64,000 nt of DNA from positions 1 through 64,000 of the forward strand of contig ONKA01000010.1 in the NCBI GenBank assembly GCA_900318265.1, written 5' to 3'. Made by a program: the position numbers and the translations under genes. Of the stretch, positions 58,421 through 64,000 are shown one piece after another. The stretch comes from an uncultured Bacteroidales bacterium. GTDB taxonomy: Bacteria; Bacteroidota; Bacteroidia; Bacteroidales; F082. Within the stretch, counting starts at the first letter, position 1; each line of letters starts with the position of its first letter. A model generated the notes under the pieces. It was not told the DNA's origin and did not search any database. It saw only the letters and a program-made list of their open reading frames with translations.

Positions 58421-58460
58421 GTTGGCAAGGAGTTGGCAAGGAGTTGGCAAGGAGTTGGCA
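58421..58460. repeat. 11-bp tandem repeat GTTGGCAAGGA, 3.6 units
   Basis: Three exact units and a partial fourth, preceded by a degenerate GGCAAGGT unit. Confidence 0.9.
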
Positions 58461-58673
58461 TACTCAACTATACCCTTTGAGTATGGCTAGAGCGAAGGAA
58501 GGGCGAAGGAAGGACGAGAGAAGGGCGAAGGAAAAGCGAGAGAAGCCTGTGCTGAGAAGCATTGATGGAGTGTTTGGCGGTGCGGGGAGTTTCGTGGAGG
58601 ATGGTTTTTGGGTATTGAACTTGGAAAAATGAAAAAAATAGCAGTAAAATGAAAATTATTCAAATTTATTGTC

Positions 58674-58681
58674 TATTTTTG
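58674..58681 (+). promoter_or_regulatory. Bacteroidota -7 element (rloA)
   Basis: TATTTTTG, 27 nt before the ATG at 58709. Confidence 0.7.
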
Positions 58682-58708
58682 CAGGAAATCTACAAAATCA
58701 ATAGTCAA

Positions 58709-59938
58709 ATGATACTCAAAATTGAATTTGAAAACTTCTTCTCGATAAAGGAGCGTATAAGAATTGATTTTAGGGCTGCCAACATCAACACTGCCCTTGC
58801 CCGTGAACTTAGCCATAATGTAATGGAGTGGAAAGGTGTGCCTATACTCAAGACAATAGGATTATTTGGCCCCAACGCATCAGGCAAGTCGAATATTCTA
58901 AAGGCTATCGTTTTTTGTTGCAGGATGGTTTTGGATTCCCATCAATATAATGAGGGTAAGATATTCGATTTCGAACCTTTTAAGTTTGATGGTTGGCAGG
59001 AGAAGCCAAGTAAGTTTCTTATTGATTTTGTTTGTGATAATGTGGAATATGAGTATTCTTTTGAACTTACCCGTGAGCGCATCATCAGTGAGAGTTTGTA
59101 TCATTATCCATTAGGCAGACGAGCAAAGATGTTCGAACGCAGGGCCGGTGACAAGTATAGTTTTGGCACAGGCATCATGGCAAAGCCGTCGGACGTGGCA
59201 GTTAACACCAGTGAGAAGAACCTTTTTCTTAGCAGAGCCAGTTCCATGAATCGCGAGTTTGCCCAAAAGCTCTATCGCTATTTCCTAAATCAGTTCCTGC
59301 TTGGATTGGTGAATGTAAATGACATGGTGGTATTGGATAATTTCAACACCTATAAGCCACTAATTCTCGAGGCACTTGAAATATGCGATACGGATATTAC
59401 CGACATCGAGGCAAGGACAGAACAAGTTCCAGCTCCTGTTGTCGTTCCTGGTCAACAAGAACTGTCATATAGATTGGTAGACGTTCTCCGCTTTAAGACA
59501 TTTCATCGTTATCAGAAGGATGTTATGTTTGACATGGACATGGAAGAGTCTAATGGAACAAGGAAACTGTTCCAAATACTTATTCGACTTCTTGATGTGG
59601 TCAGGAACAAGAAAAGCATACTGATGGATGAATTTGACATGGGGCTACACACGCGTTTGGCCGATTTCGTTCTCGACTTGATCCATGCTTCAGAAAGCAG
59701 TCAGTTGTTGTTTACCTCACACAACACGAACCTCATTGACGTAAAAAGATTGAGACGTGACCAAATTGTGTTTGTCAACAAATCCGAAAATGGGGTTACG
59801 GAAGTTTATTCCTTGTACGACTTCAAGGATTTCCGTGAAAACATGGATGCAGAGAAGGGTTATATACAAGGCCGTTTCGATGCTATACCTTATGTAGACT
59901 CGTCTGTTGAGAGTGTCCAACAATTGCTGGAGGGTTAA
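58709..59938 (+). CDS. rloA: RloA-like AAA/ABC-type ATPase
   Basis: 409 residues from 58709 (MILKIEFENFFSIKERI). SMC/ABC-type AAA ATPase of the AAA_15/21 group: N-terminal FENFFSIKERIRIDF, Walker A GLFGPNASGKSNILKA (about residue 52), signature-like ESNGTRKLFQI (about 285), Walker B KSILMDEFDMGLHTRLA and switch His in LLFTSHNTNLID. With the RloB-like gene 2 nt downstream this is an RloAB pair, named from Campylobacter type I restriction loci, and the ATPase-nuclease layout is that of anti-phage modules such as OLD/PARIS. AT-rich (hand count for 58981-59040: 20 of 60 G+C). Confidence 0.85.
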   Translation: MILKIEFENFFSIKERIRIDFRAANINTALARELSHNVMEWKGVPILKTIGLFGPNASGKSNILKAIVFCCRMVLDSHQYNEGKIFDFEPFKFDGWQEKPSKFLIDFVCDNVEYEYSFELTRERIISESLYHYPLGRRAKMFERRAGDKYSFGTGIMAKPSDVAVNTSEKNLFLSRASSMNREFAQKLYRYFLNQFLLGLVNVNDMVVLDNFNTYKPLILEALEICDTDITDIEARTEQVPAPVVVPGQQELSYRLVDVLRFKTFHRYQKDVMFDMDMEESNGTRKLFQILIRLLDVVRNKKSILMDEFDMGLHTRLADFVLDLIHASESSQLLFTSHNTNLIDVKRLRRDQIVFVNKSENGVTEVYSLYDFKDFRENMDAEKGYIQGRFDAIPYVDSSVESVQQLLEG

Positions 59939-59940
59939 CC

Positions 59941-60489
59941 ATGGCAAGTAAAAGAGAAAAGGCTCCGTCGAAAAGAATGCGTAGAATTGCGCTCGTTATT
60001 TGTGAAGGCAAGACGGAAGAGAGCTATATCAACCTTCTGAAGAAATGGTATAAATCCCCCATAAGAATCGTGTCACACATAGAAGGCACAAAGATTACGC
60101 AATCTTTGATTGACAATCGTACTCGAGAACTAAAAATCTCTCCATGGGATAAAGTACAGTCTTTTCTTATGTACGACATGGATGTGCCTGCCGTCAATGA
60201 AAAACTGTTGAAATGCAAGGCAAACTTACTGCTGAGCAACCCTTGTTTTGAACTCTGGTTGCTTCTTCACATAGAAGAACAAAAGAACGCAATTAGCTCA
60301 GCCGCATTGATCAAAAAACTAAAGAAAAGCTCTTCTATCTGGAAAAGCTATGCGAAATCGACATTTTCTGAGCCTCAACAATCTTTTTTAAAAGACAACA
60401 CAGACATAGCCGTTGGTAGAGCCAAGGAACTGGAGGATTTAAATAATCCATCGACCGGAATATACAAACTGGTTGAACTTTTGAAATAA
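59941..60489 (+). CDS. rloB: RloB-like protein (TOPRIM-like putative nuclease)
   Basis: 182 residues. RloB domain: RIALVICEGKTEESYI (Glu of the TOPRIM-type motif, about residue 22), KVQSFLMYDMDVPAV (D-x-D, about residue 80) and NPCFELWLLLHIEEQ (about 100), the RloB signature. These acidic residues fit a metal-dependent active site; nuclease activity is inference. It follows the ATPase with a 2-nt gap and precedes a type I methylase, the classical RloAB position. Confidence 0.87.
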   Translation: MASKREKAPSKRMRRIALVICEGKTEESYINLLKKWYKSPIRIVSHIEGTKITQSLIDNRTRELKISPWDKVQSFLMYDMDVPAVNEKLLKCKANLLLSNPCFELWLLLHIEEQKNAISSAALIKKLKKSSSIWKSYAKSTFSEPQQSFLKDNTDIAVGRAKELEDLNNPSTGIYKLVELLK

Positions 60490-60491
60490 TA

Positions 60492-60644
60492 ATGGGGTCA
60501 AAAATCGCGGAAAGATGTGACTTCGAAGAGGAGGGACCGCCCGAAAACTTCGATGAGCAAAACACCGATGAGTGCACCACCGACGACCTTCCCGAAAGTG
60601 CTGACTCTACCAAGAGTGACGAGATGCCCGAGGCAGTAGCTTGA
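60492..60644 (+). CDS. Small acidic ORF (50 residues)
   Basis: Starts 2 nt after the rloB stop and ends 22 nt before a terminator hairpin. Begins MGSKIAERCDFEEEGPPENF and ends SDEMPEAVA; 19 of 50 residues are Asp or Glu. No family is recognised. Position in the operon and terminator placement suggest it is translated; it could be a small acidic inhibitor or the remnant of a longer gene. Confidence 0.4.
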   Translation: MGSKIAERCDFEEEGPPENFDEQNTDECTTDDLPESADSTKSDEMPEAVA

Positions 60645-60665
60645 TTTCGGTCGCTGCTGCCGATT

Positions 60666-60708
60666 GCCTCCCCATGAGCTGAATGGCTTGTGGGGAGGTG
60701 TTTTTTTA
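60666..60708 (+). terminator. Intrinsic terminator of the rloAB operon
   Basis: GCCTCCCCA and TGGGGAGG form the stem around a GAGCTGAATGGCT loop, followed by seven T. Confidence 0.85.
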
Positions 60709-60726
60709 TGCCTTCACAAAATGAAG

Positions 60727-60745
60727 TGGTTAGTCTCACTAACCA
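60727..60745. promoter_or_regulatory. Inverted repeat upstream of hsdM (operator candidate)
   Basis: TGGTTAG-TCTCA-CTAACCA, perfect 7-bp arms, 14 nt upstream of a -7 motif at 60759. Confidence 0.5.
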
Positions 60746-60758
60746 GTTGAGTCGATGT

Positions 60759-60766
60759 TATTTTTG
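60759..60766 (+). promoter_or_regulatory. Bacteroidota -7 element, distal (hsdM)
   Basis: TATTTTTG, 96 nt upstream of the hsdM start. Confidence 0.5.
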
Positions 60767-60836
60767 TAATAATTTAATAATCAATGATTTAATAACCATT
60801 TTAACTTGACTTTTGCATTTGCAAATCAAAAATCGC

Positions 60837-60844
60837 TATATTTG
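60837..60844 (+). promoter_or_regulatory. Bacteroidota -7 element, proximal (hsdM)
   Basis: TATATTTG, 18 nt before the ATG at 60863; a TTTTGCATTTGCAAA inverted word lies just upstream. Confidence 0.65.
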
Positions 60845-60862
60845 TAGGCTATTATTCAGATT

Positions 60863-62380
60863 ATGCCGAAAGAGAAAACAACAAAGTCCAAGAAGGTCGA
60901 AGAGATAGGCACCAGCCGCGAACTATACAACTTCTTGTTCGAGGCTTGTAATATCATCCGAGGACCCGTGTCGCAGGATGCCTTCAAGGAATATATCACC
61001 CCACTTTTGTATTTCAAACGCATCAGCGATGTGTATGACGAAGAGACGCAGGCCGCATTGGACCTGTCGGACGGTGATGAGGAATTCGCTGCATTGCCAG
61101 AGCAGCATCGCTTTGTGATTCCCGAAGGCTGCCACTGGGAGGATGTGCGTCAGCGCTCTGTGGATATTGGTAGCGCCATCATAGGTGCCATGCGTCAGAT
61201 TGAGTTGGCTAACCCCATGACGCTTTATGGCGTGCTCAGCGTGTTCTCGACCGCCAACTGGAGCAACAAGAATGTGTTTAGCGACGAGAAACTGCGCGAT
61301 TTGATTGAGCACATGAGCAAACGCCGCCTCGGCAACAACGATTATAATGCCGACCTGATGGGCGATGCCTACGAGATGCTGCTGAAGAAGTTCGCCGACC
61401 TCTCAAAAGCCAAGGCGGGCGAGTTCTATACGCCCCGTCCTGTGGTGAGGCTCTTGGTGCGCATACTCGACCCCAAGCCGGGTGAGACCGTCTACGACCC
61501 TGCGTGCGGATCGGGAGGCATGCTTATCGAGGCTGTCCATCACATGAAGAATGACGCCCAATGCTGCGGCTCCATCTTCGGACAGGAAAAGAACGTGACG
61601 AATGCAGCCGTGGCCAAGATGAACCTCTTCTTGCATGGCGCCAACGACTTCAATATCATGTGCGGTGATACGTTGCGCGACCCAAAAATCCTGCAAAACG
61701 AGCACATCGCCCACTTTGACTGTGTGATTGCCAATCCGCCGTTCTCGTTGAAAAACTGGGGTGCCGAGGCTTGGAAGACCGATCGCTATGGGCGCAACCT
61801 TTGGGGCACACCGCCTGAGACCATTGGTGACTTTGCCTGGCTTCAGCACATGGTGAGCAGCATGCGAAGCCTCACAGGCCGTTTGGCGGTGGTGTTGCCG
61901 CAAGGCGTGCTGTTTCGTGGCAATGAGGAAGCCAAAATCAGGGAAGAACTGGTGAAGCACGACTATGTGGAAGCTATCATCACCTTGGGCGACAAACTCT
62001 TTTATGGCACAGGGCTCTCGCCCTGCCTGCTGATCATCCGCGACCGTAAATCCGAAGCACACCAAGGCAAGGTGCTGATGATTGACGGCTCGAAGATATT
62101 GACCCCTCAACGCGCTCAAAACATCTTGAGCGATGACGATATTGACGAGTTGTATCGCCTCTATACTGCCTATCACGAAGAAGAAGACAAATCCATCGTG
62201 GTAAGCTTGGCCCAGATAGCCGAGAAGGGATACGACCTCTCACCCAACAAATATGTGAAATACCACAAGGAAGCGGTGAAACCTTATGCAGAAGTGTTGG
62301 CTGAGTTTAAGGCCGCTTACCAGCAGATGGTGGAGGCCGAAGCCAAGTTCCGTGAAATCCTTAACCGTGAAGCCGTATGA
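60863..62380 (+). CDS. hsdM: Type I restriction-modification DNA methylase (HsdM), first copy
   Basis: 505 residues. N-terminal HsdM_N helical domain (YNFLFEACNIIRGPVSQDAF), then the N6-adenine methylase domain: GEFYTPRPVVRLLV, SAM motif DPACGSGGMLIEA (about residue 211) and catalytic motif IANPPFSLKNWG (about 290), then LPQGVLFRGNEEAKIREELV. Methylates adenine in a bipartite target set by HsdS. Full length. Its stop overlaps the start of a second methylase by 4 bp (ATGA), an unusual tandem. Confidence 0.94.
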   Translation: MPKEKTTKSKKVEEIGTSRELYNFLFEACNIIRGPVSQDAFKEYITPLLYFKRISDVYDEETQAALDLSDGDEEFAALPEQHRFVIPEGCHWEDVRQRSVDIGSAIIGAMRQIELANPMTLYGVLSVFSTANWSNKNVFSDEKLRDLIEHMSKRRLGNNDYNADLMGDAYEMLLKKFADLSKAKAGEFYTPRPVVRLLVRILDPKPGETVYDPACGSGGMLIEAVHHMKNDAQCCGSIFGQEKNVTNAAVAKMNLFLHGANDFNIMCGDTLRDPKILQNEHIAHFDCVIANPPFSLKNWGAEAWKTDRYGRNLWGTPPETIGDFAWLQHMVSSMRSLTGRLAVVLPQGVLFRGNEEAKIREELVKHDYVEAIITLGDKLFYGTGLSPCLLIIRDRKSEAHQGKVLMIDGSKILTPQRAQNILSDDDIDELYRLYTAYHEEEDKSIVVSLAQIAEKGYDLSPNKYVKYHKEAVKPYAEVLAEFKAAYQQMVEAEAKFREILNREAV

Positions 62381-64000
62381 CACAACAGATTAGTTTAGAC
62401 GAATTGGAGCGATACCTCTGGCAGGCGGCTGTCGACCTCAGGGGACAGATTGATGCCGCGGCATACAAGGACTATATCTTCCCGTTGGTCTTCTTCAAGC
62501 GCATCTGTGATGTGCGCGACGAGGAGTACCAGCATTATGTGGACGAAGGCGGCGAGGAGTATGCCGAGATGATGATACAAGACTCGCCCATACAGATTCC
62601 CGAGGATGCGCATTGGAGCAAGGTCTTCAATGTGACCGAGAACATTGGGCAGGCTTTGGTGGATGCCTTTCGCCAGATTGAGAATGCCAACCCAGGCAAG
62701 AAGATTGACGACCGCATCGTGGGTGGCTTGGAGGGTATCTTTGGCGACAAGGCCATTTGGACCAACAAAAACAAGATGCCCGATGCCACCATCCGCAACC
62801 TGCTGAATAGCTTCAATAAGCTCACGCTCTCGTTGGCGGCTTGTCCTGCCGACGAGATGGGCACGGGCTATGAATACCTGATTGGCAAGTTTGCCGACGA
62901 CGCTGGCCACACCGCACAGGAGTTCTACACCAACCGTACCGTGGTGGAGTTGATGGCTGAAATCCTGCAGCTACAACCCCACGAGAGCATCTACGACCCC
63001 ACTTGCGGCTCGGGTGGCATGTTGATAAAGAGCCTGACCTATCTGAAAGAGAAAGGCGAGGAGTGGCGCGATGTAAAGGTCTTCGGCCAGGAAATCAATG
63101 CGGGCACAGCTGCCATTGCGCGTATGAACCTATACCTGCATGGCATCCACGACTTCTCCATTGTGAACGATGACACCCTACTGCGCCCCGCCTTCACCAA
63201 AAACGGCCGTGTGCAGCAGTTCGATGTGGTGCTGGCCAATCCGCCGTATTCCATTAAAACTTGGAACCGCGAAGCATTTGAACACGACAAATACGGAAGA
63301 TGCTTCTTGGGTGTTCCTCCACAATCAAGAGCCGACTATGCTTTTATTCAACATATATTGGCTTCTATGGATGAAAGAAATGGACGATGTGCGGTGCTTT
63401 TACCGCATGGCGTTCTGAACAGGAATGAAGAATCAGATATTCGAAAGAACCTTATCCAACTAGACAATATTGATGCTGTGATTGGGCTGGGCAGAAATCT
63501 GTTTTACAATTCGGGCTTGGAATCATTTATATTGGTGTGTAGCAATAGAAAACTGGCAGAAAGGAAAGGGAAAGTGCTTTTTATTGAGGCCGAGAACTGC
63601 ACACATAAAGACGGAAAGCAAGCCTATCTTCATCCAACGGACATTGAGAAGATTATGCATGCATACAATAATTTGGAAGATGAAAACGGATTCTCAAAAT
63701 GGGTGAAGAATGAAGATATTGAGGATGGAAACCTTAATATCAAACTTTATGTGAAGTCTGAAAACAAGAGTGCTACGGATTTTGAGAGAAGCATCGTTGA
63801 ATATGAAACACAACAAAACGAGCTCGCGAATGCTTTAAACGCTTTTGAATTGTTAGAATCTGAACCTTGCGAAATGGAGAAAGTCTGTGGCAGTTATCTT
63901 AATATTGACAAGTCTTTATGGAAAACGGTAAAACTTGGAGATGTAGCCTACGAATACGCCGCACGGATTGAAAACCCTTCTGAATCAGAGTATGATTTCT
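62377..64000 (+). CDS. Second N6-adenine methylase, apparently fused to an S-type specificity domain (3' end outside window)
   Basis: Open to the last base: at least 541 residues. HsdM_N domain (YLWQAAVDLRGQIDAAAYKD), GHTAQEFYTNRTVVELMAE, SAM motif DPTCGSGGMLIKS (about residue 206), catalytic LANPPYSIKTWN (about 287), then a helical C-terminal part. From about residue 510, SLWKTVKLGDVAYEYAARIE resembles the start of an HsdS target-recognition domain, so this may be an M-S fusion. Composition changes sharply near 63245 from GC-rich to AT-rich codons (hand counts: 37 of 60 G+C at 62401-62460, 19 of 60 at 63661-63720). HsdR is expected downstream. Confidence 0.88.
   Translation, partial: MTQQISLDELERYLWQAAVDLRGQIDAAAYKDYIFPLVFFKRICDVRDEEYQHYVDEGGEEYAEMMIQDSPIQIPEDAHWSKVFNVTENIGQALVDAFRQIENANPGKKIDDRIVGGLEGIFGDKAIWTNKNKMPDATIRNLLNSFNKLTLSLAACPADEMGTGYEYLIGKFADDAGHTAQEFYTNRTVVELMAEILQLQPHESIYDPTCGSGGMLIKSLTYLKEKGEEWRDVKVFGQEINAGTAAIARMNLYLHGIHDFSIVNDDTLLRPAFTKNGRVQQFDVVLANPPYSIKTWNREAFEHDKYGRCFLGVPPQSRADYAFIQHILASMDERNGRCAVLLPHGVLNRNEESDIRKNLIQLDNIDAVIGLGRNLFYNSGLESFILVCSNRKLAERKGKVLFIEAENCTHKDGKQAYLHPTDIEKIMHAYNNLEDENGFSKWVKNEDIEDGNLNIKLYVKSENKSATDFERSIVEYETQQNELANALNAFELLESEPCEMEKVCGSYLNIDKSLWKTVKLGDVAYEYAARIENPSESEYDF

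Larger units (their letters stand above)
58169..58708. other. Gene-free repeat region between Fic and RloA genes
   Basis: About 540 bp: second 105-bp foldback repeat (58251-58355), 11-bp tandem repeats (58421-58460) and a purine-rich run of GAAGGA-like words (58491-58545). A 62-codon frame at 58444 is low-complexity and rejected. The RloA promoter motif is at 58674. Confidence 0.7.

Noticed and set aside
58444-58632. 62-codon plus frame with Arg/Lys/Glu-rich sequence
   Set aside because: Encoded by purine-rich tandem words, no promoter motif or conserved feature; low-complexity repeat translation.

Overview
The window looks like a chromosomal contig of a Bacteroidota bacterium, most likely order Bacteroidales (gut or rumen type). 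Three things point there. Two secreted proteins end in type A type IX secretion (T9SS) sorting domains. More than twenty upstream regions carry the Bacteroidota sigma-factor -7 motif TAnnTTTG. The gene content (DUF2851, HU/SPOR-domain protein, LptF-like permease, KdsB, abundant lipoproteins) fits a Gram-negative of this phylum. Species cannot be named from the sequence alone.

Layout. 1-7300: end of a T9SS-sorted protein, a SufE/SufT-like Fe-S assembly pair, a LicA-like kinase, tRNA-Ala(CGC), DUF389 and TrkH membrane proteins, an OxyR-like regulator and a free methionine sulfoxide reductase. 7391-11811: CobW-type metallochaperone, an AT-rich islet with a barnase/EndoU-like nuclease gene and a GIY-YIG protein, and an alanine/sodium symporter. 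11899-22929 (minus strand): Mfd, an OPT transporter, a T9SS-sorted subtilase, DUF2851 and a UshA-type nucleotidase. 23070-35012: zapB-like/zapA/6S RNA/rny, radical SAM protein, glycosyltransferase, tgt, lptF-like, deoxynucleoside kinase, kdsB, HU-SPOR protein, trmB, HerA-like ATPase. 35160-37139: a Fic gene inserted at the 3' end of pcm between 48-bp direct repeats. 37252-45221: ordinary metabolic and envelope genes. 45257-52151: six tandem genes for seven copies of one unrecognised lipoprotein domain, closed by a strong terminator and a tRNA-Gln. 52392-56342: outer membrane protein, ung, rdgB, DIP1984, a probable stand-alone small RNA and a conserved hypothetical. 56500-64000: an accessory/defence region with a second Fic gene flanked by 105-bp foldback repeats, an RloA/RloB pair, and two tandem N6-adenine methylase genes, the second apparently fused to a specificity domain and running off the window.

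The backbone is rich in short palindromic repeats of at least five families. They lie between genes, and some reach into coding frames (subtilase, RsmI, Mfd). The strongest candidates for something undescribed are the lipoprotein array at 45257-52151 with its internal gene fusion, the Fic cassette in pcm with its repeated operator-like box, the 64-bp upstream module shared by two unrelated small accessory genes, and the RloAB plus double-methylase island with a sharp composition break inside the second methylase.
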